From: Aphelenchoides besseyi
Taxonomy: Eukaryota > Nematoda > Chromadorea > Rhabditida > Aphelenchoididae
Assembly: GCA_024699855.1 (NCBI GenBank)
Contig: JAMPIQ010000002.1
Coordinates: 2,542,001 to 2,606,000, forward strand
Reading direction: 5' to 3'
DNA: 64,000 nucleotides
Below the pieces are notes generated by a model that was not told the origin of the DNA, did no database searches, and saw only the letters and a list, made by a program, of their open reading frames with translations. Positions 47,018-59,409 of this stretch are shown here, piece after piece. Numbering within the stretch: the stretch's first letter is position 1; each line of letters begins with the position of its first letter. Made by a program: the position numbers and the translations under genes.

Positions 47018-50000
47018 TTTTGGCTACTTGGTCCGCTCTCGATATCTAGAACGACTCAAATGAAATCGGTTGAACAGATGAAGCAACAGGGCACAGAGAT
47101 TAGAGTTCAAAACGTTTGTCAAGAAACCCCACTGACTGTTTCCTGGTTTGGCCCCTTCTTAAAATACTCGGCAGCACGATCAAAATGTTTCAAGCTCGGA
47201 AACATTACCCGTGTGTTCGGTTCGTGCGCGACCCCGCATATTGTGCAAGTACTGTTCAAGAGGTACTCAATAAGTGTTATGGGTGTATAATGTTAGTCAT
47301 ACAAAAAAGGTATAGATGGTAAAAACGAAGTGATAAATGATCGAACAAGAAGTTGGCAATAGAGTTTAATGTTCATAGAGGAAAAAGCTTGTAAGCCAAT
47401 TAGAAAATTGCGTAATTTTTAGCGCCCAAAAAGCAACTCGTTGACAACTCGATGGCATTCAAATGTGCAAAACGCCGCCGGCATCAATTGAGCGGCTACA
47501 CGAGTTTGGGAGCTTACGCTCAAAGTCGAAAAACGCGTGGAATTTGTGAGGTCACAAGAATTCCGGAGGATGAAGCAGTCGATTTCAGCTAAATCCGCTT
47601 TAGCTGATGCACGACGTCGAGACTCTCGCATGAGGGCGCGCGACTGATAAAAACGTGAGATAAACGCGCCCTGATTGTCGAGATGTCGCTGAATCCGAAT
47701 GCCGGAAAGCGAAAATGCCGTGGATTGCAATCAATCATCTTATTAGACCTCCTCCCTCATTGGCTTCTGAGTTGCGAATAACGAATGTGGGTGGTTGTTG
47801 AACATTCAAGACCGCAATACAAATTGAAATCGACATCGTTAGTAACGTTTTGCTAAATCGAATGTTCACTTCAAGGTTAAATATTGTAATGGGCAAAACA
47901 GTGTCAACCAAAAAACCCACTTATCAACGTTTGAAGACAGCTAAACTTATTCCCAAACTATTTAACGACCTACGGATTGGAAGTGAGTGGAGAAGATGTT
48001 ACGCTGCCGAAGTCCGGTTCTCATCGGAAGACGAAAAGCGTTTTGTGTTAATCAGTCAGATATCTTGTTCGCGATTAACACAAGCGGAATTCCCAGAAAA
48101 CTGCAACTTTTCTTGGAAGTAAAATCACGAAAGAAGCAGTTTTTCTCTTGTCAGTTACCCAACAACTCGGTTATAGCTAAACGCAGGAGTTGCAAGATAA
48201 AAGCGAAACTTGTTTTCACAAAAGTGCAAATCGCCAACCAACTTCCAACGACCAATTGTGGTCATAGTGTCTTTTAAAGTGTTACAACTTGAGACCCGAA
48301 GTCACACAACGGCACGTGCTGATCAATAGCCGAAATTTCCTTGACCTTGTACGCGATGATATGTTCGGTTGGAATTCGTTTTTTTCAACTTCTATCCAAA
48401 TCGAGAGTTTGTATCACCGGCAACCTTATAGACCCAATAAGCCCGACAGATCTGCTTTTCAAATGGTTTGATTTGACGTCTTTACGTTCACAACCCACGA
48501 ATTCAAAATTATCGTGAAATTTCGCAGAAATCAATCGATCACTACAATCAAGGTCGCGACAAATGAAACCGAAGTTTTTGGCGCGATTTTCGTTACCTTC
48601 CTATTGTACCTCGACCGGAAGAATGACAGGTCAGAAAAAGGCAAAATGGCCTCATTAAGCAGTTGTCAGCACCGTCCCGAAAGACTTGGAATTACAGATA
48701 TTTTAAGGAATCATCGGCCTTCAACTCCAACTCACTACCCACTCAACCACGCAGTCGCTCCCCAATCAGTTGAGTCCCGAGCAAAAGAACAAACGAAAAC
48801 GTTCACTCTGTAATTCAAGTTGTAACTTAAGTTCTTTTCGACATGTAGCAATTGCATTTGGATTGCTGAAAAGCATCACGAGTTGCGACAAATTGACAAC
48901 GAACGGGAAATCGAATTGCGTTTTCAGTTGCTGAAGAACGGCAATGAGAATTAACTGTCAAAGTAACGAGCAATTGACGAGCGTAGTACACAACAGAAAA
49001 CCCGTAAGATGTCGTTTCGAAAACAATTTCCATCAAATATTTCGGTGTCTCGACCTCAACTTACGATTTGACTTCACGGCAAAGGAGGTGACGATCCTCC
49101 TGCGGAAAAACCCGATGACCGAGTTTGCTCTTTTTGCGCCAATTTCCGTCTTGGTTACGACCGTTTGGAATAATGACGAGGTCATCCAAAAGACATCGAG
49201 ACGGTGAAGAGAAGGGCAATTGAACTCACGGTATTCGTTTGTGGCATGTAAATAATCCTTTTTTTATGTTTCACCTGAACTTCGGTCTGTTCAACTGCTT
49301 CACTTAGCACCCACCTTCAATTCGAGTCTTTTGAGTTCGAATTAAAAGTGCTCTCTGGTGGTTGAGTTGTTCTTTTCGATTGGACGAAAAAGTCGAATTG
49401 TCATGTTCTGCTCATTTATTGGGCTTAGATAGAACGTAAAAGTTTGATTTAAATGCATCCACTGATTACAATACGGTAGGGAGCTGAGAACTTCGAAGAT
49501 GATTTCAATCTACAAAACGCTGATACGAAAGAAGACGGACATGAGAACGGTGAAAGTGAATGAGCACGACGATTGGAAACGGAATTACGGTTTCACGACC
49601 CTAAAACAACAAGCATTAACTGACGGATAAGCGGATCTCACATTTTTTCATGCACATCGAGATTGCCAACGACCTAAAAAGCGATTTTAAGATCTGATGT
49701 GAAAATCCACAAAGTTCGTCACAGCAAACGAAATTCTTTTGACGTCTCCAAAACTTTATCTCAAGGTTTCATCTAACCCAGTAACCGTGACACAGCAAAC
49801 CAAAACCCTCCACCTCAAGTGTGCGTGCATTGGAATAAAAAGCAACCTGTGTAAGTAAACATACTCGTCATTTTCTGTAGATCCAACGGTGTTGCAGACG
49901 ACTCGTAGAACAGAGGAATAAACGAAGATTGCATTTATTTCGGTTACTCACTTCAGGATCAAAGATGTGAATTAAAGCAATAACACCAATTTGAATCAGC

Positions 50001-50244
50001 AGATAAGAACTTTCAGGAAGAGAACAAAGATGTCGAGTTTATTGCGTTGAAAAATAATAGAAACCTCCGGTTATACAGATTGGAATTATAAACAAGTGCG
50101 TTGCGGATGGAAATTAGTAATCAGTTAACCAAAAAACCATTAAAAGTAACCATCTAAAGTCGTAGAAGAAAAGTGGGAGATTAATAGAAATTTGATGAAA
50201 TTTCGAGATGTCAATCAAACATGATTCCAACTAACCATTGGCAG
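47018..50244. other. Long non-coding block
   Basis: 3.2 kb without a supported gene. Open frames at 47850-48122 and 48514-48813 are hydrophilic, lack domains and end at no splice or poly(A) context, so they were not called. The 3' UTR of calcineurin B lies at the right end. Confidence 0.45.
50038..50043 (-). terminator. Candidate poly(A) signal of the calcineurin B gene
   Basis: AATAAA on the minus strand, about 200 nt after the stop. Confidence 0.5.
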
Positions 50245-52509
50245 TTAAATATTGTCCAACGTCATTTTCAAATGAACCTCCGTGTTTTGAACGATCTGCA
50301 ATCGGGTGGCCGTATAGATTGATTAGTGAGTGCGAATGGAACATCGACACAATACAACGAGACAACATCGATAAGATGAGAAGATCGAAAGAAAGCGAGC
50401 TGATGATAAGAAAGTAGTTTTGTTAGTCGTTGAAAGAAGATTGCAAGTTTCGGGTTAAAATTTGAAAAGTTAACGGGAAATACGAAGCTAAAGTGAAATG
50501 AACTTGTACTTCTGAACTCGCTGGTCATCTCGTTGATTTTAAGCAAAAGTTTTAATAGGCAGGTTAAGCGCGTTATCATAAGCAAATAATAACAAGCGAA
50601 CTGATTGCCAATCAGTTTTCGAATTGCGCAACACAAACACCCGGCGCGATTCAACTTCCGACTTACATCACAGAACTCCTTGAATGAGATTTTTCCATCA
50701 CCATCTTTGTCGTGGAACAAAATCGTCTTGTCGACGATTTGCTAAACGTTCTGCGCGTAAACAGTGACTATTCGAAAACATACTTGTAATTGAGTGTCTT
50801 TCAAATTGCTGCCGACCATCATCTTCAACACTTGAAAGAGTTCGCCGTTGGAAATGTAGCCGTCGCGGTCCATGTCATAGATGCGGAATGCAACTGAAAA
50901 TAAACAATGAAACTTGACGTATTTCTGGGCACATACAATTGAGTTTGATGTTCTTGTCGCCCTTCACACTGAACTGCGAGATGCCTTGTATGAACTCTGA
51001 AAAGTCAAGAAGTCAATTGCTTAACAGCTGGAACCTACCTTTGAAATCCACTTCTCCATTGCCATCTTCGTCAAATATGTCAATTACCCGTTGTACAAGT
51101 GGATTACATCTAAAAATGTGGAGAGTTGCATTTTCCATTTCAACTCCATTGAGTGATTGTAAAGTATTCTTTCAGGTCGAGTATATTTTGACCGTTAAGC
51201 CTTTTGTTTCGAAAATGTCAATGATGTAACTTACGCCAATTCAGGAAGCGACATAAATTCTTCAGTGGACAAGCTCCCCGATCCATCGAGATCCAACTTC
51301 TTGAAACGACGAGCCAAACGTCGCAATTCGTAAGCGTCGAAGTTGGAGCACATTTCAAGCGGAAGAGATTGATCGTTACCCTGAAAACAAAAGGCTTATT
51401 GAGAGCCTATTATTCGCTCGTTATCCGCCAAAGCTGTTCAAGTGATTTGTCTTTCAACGCGCGCGAACACTCGAAATCTTAAGCGAGAAAAACTTTACAG
51501 TTGAACGCCTCAACGGTTGGTCGGAAGTTTGGTCTGCTGATCGGTTGCTTTGACTACGACAAAAACTCTCAGCATCCAATTCAAGTTTACACCAAAACGA
51601 TTCGTCTAAAGTTTTTGGCCAACCCCACTGGTTTTCTTTGACTGTTTCTGTAGGACGCAACCCTCGACCAACAAAACAACTTCTTTCCATCTTTGCGTCC
51701 CCGATTTTGTTCGTCCTCGCTTTAACATAATTCGTTTAAAACGCTGCCTTCGGTGCCAAGTTTTTAGTTTCCCTGCGGAGTAGACGACTCCACCGACGAG
51801 CATTCGAATCGTTGCGGTGAGTCGAAAGTCCGCGATTCTCGTTCTCGAATTTCGTTTATCACGATCTCTCGCACATACGAATTCCCACGCCTATTTCCCA
51901 CTTACATCTTCCGTGTTGTTCTCGGAGTCCATGTTTGGTTATGAGCTCAATGAGAATATTCGTAGGCCAAAGATTGTTTTCGAGGTCGTAGTGAAAAAAT
52001 CGATGGCGAATTCGAAGCGAAAGATTTTTGTCGCATCGCGTTTTCCCGCTGCTCCCTAATTATTAGCCACGGATAATTGGCTCCTGCTCAGACAACAGTT
52101 CTATTTTCGTAACCAAACACGCGAATGGGCGTCGCAAATGTCAACTACGAAACTTGAAAACTCTAATTTCTCATCTTCCACATTTGCGATTAGATTGGCC
52201 GCTTATATCTCCGACCCCAATACCCACATTCTACCGACCGCGTGCTTTCGATGCTCCCCGATTCTACCGTGAAAGTATCTTGGATGATGGGGGATTTGAG
52301 GGAGAAAATTTTCGGATTTAACGACCTTTTGAGTTCCGCTCGAAACTTCTGCTTTCGGAATCAGTGAACCCGCTTGCGGAGTTAAGAGTCAGTTGACACG
52401 CACGTGAGATTAAAAAACTCTTGCGGTCGATTCGTCAACTTTAAGTCGAGAGCATCAGAAGACTTTTTGTTTGGACAAAGAAAACGGTTTGGTCCTCGAA
52501 ACTCACCAT
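50245..52509 (-). CDS. cnb-1: Calcineurin B, regulatory subunit of PP2B
   Basis: 171-aa EF-hand protein, the calcium-sensing subunit of the Ser/Thr phosphatase calcineurin. Exons in transcript order: 52509-52507, 51380-51235, 51109-51039, 50996-50937, 50893-50784, 50741-50667, 50295-50245 (172 codons). It begins MGN, the usual myristoylation signal, and [11 protein letters not shown], then four EF hands ([32 protein letters not shown]) and the conserved LKDTQLQQIVDKTI segment. Length and sequence match the family closely. The first exon would encode only the initiator Met, placed by inference at a site where ATG abuts GTGAGT, giving a 1,126-nt intron; the last intron is 371 nt. These are large for this genome. 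Symbol by homology to the single nematode gene. Confidence 0.92.
51381..52506 (-). other. Large first intron of calcineurin B
   Basis: 1,126 nt beginning GTGAGT directly after the proposed start codon and ending TTTTCAG. Most other introns in the window are 36-49 nt. No gene inside could be supported. Confidence 0.6.
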
Positions 52510-53459
52510 TTTTGTTGAGCGTTAAGGTGCACTTTTAAACGACCTCCGTGGATTCTTTTAACCAACGAAGCGAAAAAAGAGTCGACGACCAACGGAGTTC
52601 GGTGTTCGAAACTGAAATTTCACTTCGATTATTACTCGTTGGGTTCAGCGACTCGAGAGAATTGACCGCCAAAAATAAAAGTCACGAGAAAGTTGGGAAA
52701 GTTTTCACTGATGAAAGTTTTTGATTAAAAAGGTCGAATTCATAAGCGAAATTAGTTGATCCAAATTTGTGGCTTGTTTGGCCAAAAGCCGAAAATGCAT
52801 TCAAATGGCGGCAATGGGCGATGATGGCGAGCCAGCGGCTGGAGCGAAGGGCGAGAAAGCGAAACCCACGCTCCCGTCTGCCTGTTTGGAGCACAAAAAC
52901 CCGAGAGACGCACCGCAGCGTCGGCCTCCAGCTGTCGCACACTCTCGATCTTCTCGAGCCGTTGGCATCGAACTCTCGACGCTTCCGAACAAACGGCGCA
53001 CAACGAAGAGCAGCAGCGTTATTGGCGTTTGATAAAAAGTCGAAACAAAACACGTGAACTGTTTCGCATTTGGCGCTCATTTTGATGGCGAATTCACGAG
53101 AAGTTTGTTTTGCTTATTCGCTTCGATTTCCACTCACTAGTTACTGGTTTATTAGGCCGAGTACAGGCAGAGAGCAATAAATAAGTTATGGTCAATTAGA
53201 GAAAGCGATCAAATCACCAAATTGACTCGTTACAACGGTGATCGATTTGTTTTAAAAAGGAAACCGGTGAAGGTGGAGAAAGAATCTTGTCGAGTTAATG
53301 TACAAACTGATCGAGCCAATTACACAAAAATCGCACCGCGTACAAGTCGAGGATGTGGAAAGATACAATGGGATGATTGCAGTTGAAACGTTTGTGAAAG
53401 AAAACTGATGGGTTCGGATTTTGGTTTATTTGTAACAGCCCGGAAGCGGATGACGAAGA
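52510..53459. other. Intergenic with GC-rich frame at 52805-53032
   Basis: The plus strand has an ATG-initiated frame of 75 codons (MAAMGDDGEPAAGAKGEKAK...) in a GC-rich patch. It has no stop-side context, no homology I recognise and could be a first exon or chance. The rest is calcineurin B promoter and EGL-9 3' flank. Confidence 0.25.
53425..53430 (-). terminator. Poly(A) signal of the EGL-9/EGLN gene
   Basis: AATAAA on the minus strand, 30 nt after the stop. Confidence 0.6.
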
Positions 53460-56400
53460 TCAGACTTCGAAATTACTGTAATTGTCTTCAGCTGCGGAAT
53501 TGTCTGTGAGTTCGTTCATTTCGATTTCCTTCGTCTCCTCTTCATCGATCAGAGAGCGAGTTGCAGTCGACTGCTGGTCATCAACTGTGCGATTCGTAAC
53601 CCGTGGTCGTCGCCATTTCGTTTCGTTCTTCGATCGAATGGCGGTGGCAATTACACGAGGAGGAGTTTTGGCTAAAACAATTTGATTATTGAATTGATTC
53701 CATTGCATGTTGAACTCACGCTTCTCCGGAATTGGTGCCGAGTTGATTTCGTCGTGATTGATACCCGAACCTACGCGTTCTTTTTCATCTTTGAGTCTCT
53801 GCTTCTCCATGGCTTCCTGCTTTTCTTTCTGATCAAAATACCAAATTGTTATTGCGTAGCTAACAGACGGAATAGTTAGTTTGTCTTGAGAAATTTGCTC
53901 ATACCGATGACGAAAAACGGGCAAAACTTCGTGTGGATTACGATGATCAGACCAAAAGAAAACCAATCTATCGGCTTGTGGATCGATGTCCATTGGCACA
54001 TGTGAGGTTTCAGGATACAAACGCAGAGTTCCGCCGTCTTCGGATAACACCCAATCATCGTTACAATAGTAAGTACTCGTAATGCAACGACCATCGCGAT
54101 TCGGATTGTCCACGTGTTTCACGTATCGTGTGCCGTTACCCGGATAACAAGCAATCATCGCACGTGAACGACCGGCAATCTCGTATGGGGGAATTCGTTT
54201 CGCAAAATGAACAATCACAGAATCAATCATGGAGATCAAAAGGCGAATAGTCACAGCATCTCGTGCCTTATATTCTGAATTGTCAAACCAATAGGTCTGA
54301 AAATAATGCGAATAAAACTTCTACTCAGTTTGTGTTTTACCTTATCAGATCGAATGTCTTTGGTTGAAGTTCCCGTCGTTGAATCTTCTTTCTCACCGGC
54401 CAACTGACCTTCATTGAAAACACCACGATCATAAAGCTCTTCGATTTCACTAAAACAAATCCAATTATTTCAAATCCAAAATCCGAAAACCAACCGATAT
54501 GTATGCTTGCAATGAGTTCGACCCAAAAAATTATCGACTACTGCCCAACCGTACTCGTTTAAACTTCGAATGACATGTTCGGCAATATACTGCATACCGA
54601 TAGTATTAGTGAAAACGAAGAAGCGTATTGGAACTCACTCGTAAACGAAGAGCAATAGCTTGGTGTTGATTAAGCGCAAGACCACTTGATGCCAATGAAC
54701 GCATATGATCTTGAAGTGTAGTCTAAATGATGACTTTTGATTAGTCGTTTGTGTTTCAGTACTTACATTGAACAGGAGATTCTTCGAGTGATCTTTCCAT
54801 CCTTTCTGATTTGGTCCCAAATCCTCAGGAACATACGGTCGTTTACGACCTTTACGCGAGCAATTGGTTTCTTCGATCACTTGAACATCCTCGTCCATCA
54901 CAACTGCCGAATCCAAAGAGCGTTTGTCGAAAGGTAACGAGTCCGTTTTAAGAGCGGCACCATCAATTGTGCAACGATCGGATCCTGTCGTTGAAACCTC
55001 AGAAATTCCTGGAAAATCGCAAATAAAATCCAGAAGCACGCACAAGAAGTGAACTTTAACGAACAATCAACTCACCAGATGACGATGCTGTGCTTAGGGA
55101 AATCGAAGAAGTCGATTTGGGCATGTGATGGTTAATGGCAATCGCCGGTGAGATCGAATAGTCGGTGGTGTTTGAGCGTATTGTCGTCTCCTCGTTTGCA
55201 ACACTTCGACTAATTCGCGTCTGATAGGTCCGGCACATGAGTTTGTGTCGTTTATGGTCAAAGCTCTGAAAGAAAGAATTAGAAATCGAATTGCAAAGGT
55301 CGTTGTATTTCGTCAATGAGATTCGAAGGATCATAGAACACAAAAAGCTCTTACGGAAAGAAGATTGCTTTTGCAGAAAACTCCATGACTCTAAACTCAC
55401 CCTGCCAATGGTCTTCAACGGCATAAATGTGGGAAATGAGTTCGCATGCAAAACTGAATTCAAACGTTACGATCCTTCGGAGTTCCGCGCGACCGAAAAC
55501 AAACTGACGATCGTCGTCAAAGCGAACAAAACGCACGTAGATTCGAAAGCTGCTGTTCGACGACCGGAAAGTTGCGCATTTGTTTTGGAATTGCGCAACC
55601 AAGTGGACAGTCGAGAATCAGTTTTTGTGGCCAATAACAAAAGAAATCAACCTTCTAACACAAAACAAAGACCTCTGATTACCGTATAGTTCGCGAAAAA
55701 CGAATCTCAATCAGAAGAACAGGAAATAAAACGAGTGATTTGAAAGGTTGAAATCTGCACGTTCTTTTTCGGAAGCAACTTTTGTGCTGTTGATGATCGT
55801 CGTAGGCAATCGGGAGTCTTTGAGTGCTGATAATGAAGTTGCGACTCCGTGCCGATTGTATTGACAACAGAGAACGGAGGAAAATACATGTTAACTTGAT
55901 AATTGAAAAACAGAGAAGTCCTTTTATTTTCGCATGAGATTGACCGGTGAACTGATCTCTCCATTGGCTCAAACGCAACACAAAAAGGTACTTTTGGTTC
56001 AACTGAGCGCACAGGAACTGTCGTCATAAACTCTAAAACCCACGATACCTTCCAACTCCCGCCCACTCGACGTTGATTGAATGCGGTTACATCAACACCA
56101 ACTTCCAACCTCCTAAACTCTGCTCTTTCGTTACATGGATTACCGACCGTAATCCACGAGGGGCAGAGAGCTCGGTGCATACAGCCAAACGAATTCGAGA
56201 TAACCGAAGAGCCAAAAGAAGCGTGTGGTTACGACGTAAAGAATTCGAAACGGAACGAGTGAAGCCGTCGGTTACGTGCGAAATCGCAAAGTTCGAGCGG
56301 CCCGCGAGCGCAAAAAACGCGGAGAAGGACGTGCAAAAACAAGAAAACGACGCAGCGAGACGACGAGCGAATCGTGAAAACATCGAGCAGGAACGTTGAG

Positions 56401-57236
56401 AAGAGGAGGAGAAACCAGAACGTTTTATTTCGTCGTTTGGCCTTCTTCTCGCAGCCATTTTTCCAGCGTTCTTCGAACGTTTGGCCAATACGCTCGCAAA
56501 AGTCACGTAGACGGTAAATAAACGCACATGCAGAGCTTATCCGCCTAGTTCGTTAAGACGGATGTGATCAGTCAAATACAAAGGTGCTTTCGGATAAGCA
56601 GTTTATGAGCTCAACTACAGTAGCTGCTCTCGGTTCAACTAACCCGATGTTCTGGACCACAATAGGAAACTATATGACACACATCGCATTCGACCATCGG
56701 GGTTCCTTCTTTGTTGGGCAATTGACCACAAACATTGCAACCATACGGCCTTCTACGCAGCGATGGTAATTCGGGTTTCCGGAAAACGCCGTCGAAGGCT
56801 TCTGATGTGTTCGAATTACTTGTAGGCGCCACAAAAGGTGTGGATATTGAAGAGGTGCTGGATGTTGAAGAAGATCTCTGAGCAGCATTTGCTGCATTTT
56901 CTTGCATCTGTTTGATGGCGGCAAGTGTCTGAAGCATTGGCTCGGAAATACCGATACCACCGTTCGTCAAACCACCGGGCGAAGTCATGGCTGATGGCAA
57001 TGACGGTTGTACTAACGATGTGCTAGTTGCATTAGCAACCAAATTGGCTAATGTTGTGGCAGTTTTGTAATCTAGAAACACGAATTTTATGTTACAGTGC
57101 CGGTCGTATAATTCGAAAACGTACCACCAGCTATTGCAGCGGTCAGATAAGTTTTGAAAAGATCACCATTGGGCGTGTTGTTTAGAGCGAATTGCATTGC
57201 CTCGTTTTTGAACGGCGATTCACCGGACGAATTCAT
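53460..57236 (-). CDS. egl-9: HIF prolyl hydroxylase (EGL-9/EGLN)
   Basis: 667-aa 2-oxoglutarate and iron-dependent oxygenase that hydroxylates HIF-alpha and so senses oxygen. Ten exons in transcript order: 57236-57125, 57071-56644, 55265-55076, 55008-54767, 54722-54639, 54589-54495, 54449-54341, 54296-53905, 53859-53720, 53671-53460 (668 codons). The N-terminal region is Ser/Thr/Ala-rich and ends in a MYND zinc finger (CNVCGQLP, CDVC, YCGPEH, HKLMC), present in EGL-9 and PHD2. The catalytic domain keeps iron ligands His ~481, Asp ~483, His ~542 and the 2-oxoglutarate Arg ~551, with the same spacing as human PHD2, plus RNPHEV and AITIWYFD. An extra C-terminal tail of ~95 charged residues follows. 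A 1,378-nt intron splits the MYND finger. Confidence 0.95.
55266..56643 (-). other. Large intron splitting the EGL-9 MYND finger
   Basis: 1,378 nt, GTTAGT to TTTCAG. About 30 times the usual intron length here. Its middle (about 56080-56460) is CpG-rich with purine-rich strand bias. No internal gene could be supported. Confidence 0.75.
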
Positions 57237-59409
57237 TGCGTACGGTAGTTTACGTATGAGCGGGTCGCTAAAGCATCAGATTTCTCTTTCGTTTAATCGA
57301 TCAACGTCATCAAATTTGGAACACGACTGTCGATTTCGCCATCTCGTCTTTCAGCTCATTTGCCGAATTCGCGACCGCTTCAAATCACAAACGCGAACGA
57401 AAGTACACACGAAACATCTGAATCACGAAGATCAGTATGCTTTCGTAGCTCGTTAACTATAAAAACAGTGATGAACGGCTGTAGATGCCCTGCAATTTGA
57501 AACAAGACCACCGATTTTGTTGCGAACTATCGAGTGGTCGAGACGAGAGGTGAGTCATATGTTGCCGGCGAAGATATCAAAACAAACGGTCGGAAATTAA
57601 TTAACAGACGAAAAAACAATCTCGAAGACACATCTTTGATTCGCTCAAAGTTGTTTTTTGGACAAATGTCGTGCCATTTTTAACCGAGAGAGTCAGCAGA
57701 GTCAAACAACTGCTGAAGAAAAGTCGATGCACAAAAAGCGGACATATGGGCGGACCGTTCTTTCGAATTGTCACGTTTTTGGACTCTGTGCGACGGCCAA
57801 GAGACCGAGCAGTTCGTTGAAGTTGAAGCCTACAAATGAAGATGCGAAAGCGCAAAAACACCTCCAATGAAGTTTCAGAATCGGAGATCATTTCGAGTAA
57901 AAGCATTTGGAATCGAGCAGATCGTGAGAATTGGGTTTGTACGTATTTCGACGTCATCAATCGGATTCGACACAAATGAACGATCGTCGCCATTCTTAGC
58001 CTCTAGTTGACAATTCGAACTTGTAATCAATTCCCCAAGAACTGTCGCGAAACTTGGTTTGATTGATTGCATTTAGGCTCTTGTACATTTGATGTTAACG
58101 GGAAGCCAACTAGTTACGCAACAAAATGACCACCGGAACTGCAAATTGGAAAACGATCTTTGTTTACGAGAACCGAAGTTTCGAGACTTTTGTTTACACC
58201 GCAGTTCAGTTGAACAACCAAGTCAAAATGAACCAATTTAAAACCAGTGATATCACTTTTTGTCTCCAAACTTGCCCTCGTCACCAAACGTGAAGTTTAC
58301 GAAAAACTGGCTGCTGTCAACAAAAGTCTCGAGTTTAACATTCTTTCCACCAACAACCCATTTCGCTTCCACCAACGTGAGTAATCAACACGCGACAAAA
58401 GTTCGTGGGAGGTTGAGAAATCAGGCGGGAATCAATTTTTGATTCCTACAGCAAAGCACCATTTTTCGTACAAACTTCCGCTGTTAACCCGAGAGCTTAG
58501 TTTCTAGTTCTTTTTCCGCACGTTCGTGATCACGAAGCATTTGACGCACGAGAACGCTGATAACGAAAACAATCGGTCCGAAATCTCACGTAGCCAAACG
58601 GACGCTTTCCATCAAAAGCCTCAACGTGTGTGATTAAAGTCGCTGATTGTCGCAGTTGATGGAATTTGTCAACAGACTCGACTTCCCCTCTAACGACGGT
58701 CGCCAAATCGACGGGAATTCGATTGATGTTTTCCAGTGAACTCGACAATTAGCAGCAAAATTTGGCACACGCAAACGAAATGCGCGCTACGTGAGATTCT
58801 CAACTTCATAACAAAAACCACGTGCATTCGAACACACGTGATCTTGTTCGATGATCACGCTGCGTAACCGTCGAAACCACGGAATTCCGGTGGAATTAAC
58901 TGATGATCAAAACGCGCGAGACCACCTTCCAGACTCTTTTTTGTCGGTCCGACAAAACGACGTTTAGCAGGAAAACACGTAGACTCGATCACAAGAATCT
59001 CAGAAAGGAAAACGAACTCGGAATGTAAAACTCGGATCGTGCGATTACTTTAAAGTCCCGACAATCGACAACTCGAAATCACTCACGATATCAAGACCGA
59101 TCGTTGTTTCCGCAGCAAAAGCGAGTGGAGAGACGTCGCAGAATTGCGAACCGAAAGAGACGACAGACCTTTGAGTTGCGTCCTTTTTCTCTTTCGGCGG
59201 CTTTTGCTACGTGCGTTTCCCGAAATTTTGAGCGCACGCTTCGCGTCGGAACGTTTCGCGTTTTTTGCCACCTAAATCGAAAATACACAAAATTTTCGGT
59301 CCACGCACAAACATTTCTAGCACAAAAATAACCGTCCAATCCGCGTGTTTTCGTCGACCGCAGAACCCAGAGATTAAACTTTCAGGCAACAAACACCGAG
59401 AGATGAGCG
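57237..59409. other. Intergenic, divergent promoter interval
   Basis: 2.2 kb between the divergent EGL-9 and CCZ1 genes. CpG-rich near 59080-59400, just upstream of CCZ1. No gene supported. Confidence 0.45.

Noticed and set aside
47850..48813. Plus-strand frames downstream of the P450 promoter
   Set aside because: No domain, no consistent exon chain, no poly(A) signal nearby.
52805..53032. GC-rich frame as a confident gene
   Set aside because: Single frame without homology or transcript signals; mentioned only as a possibility in the intergenic entry.
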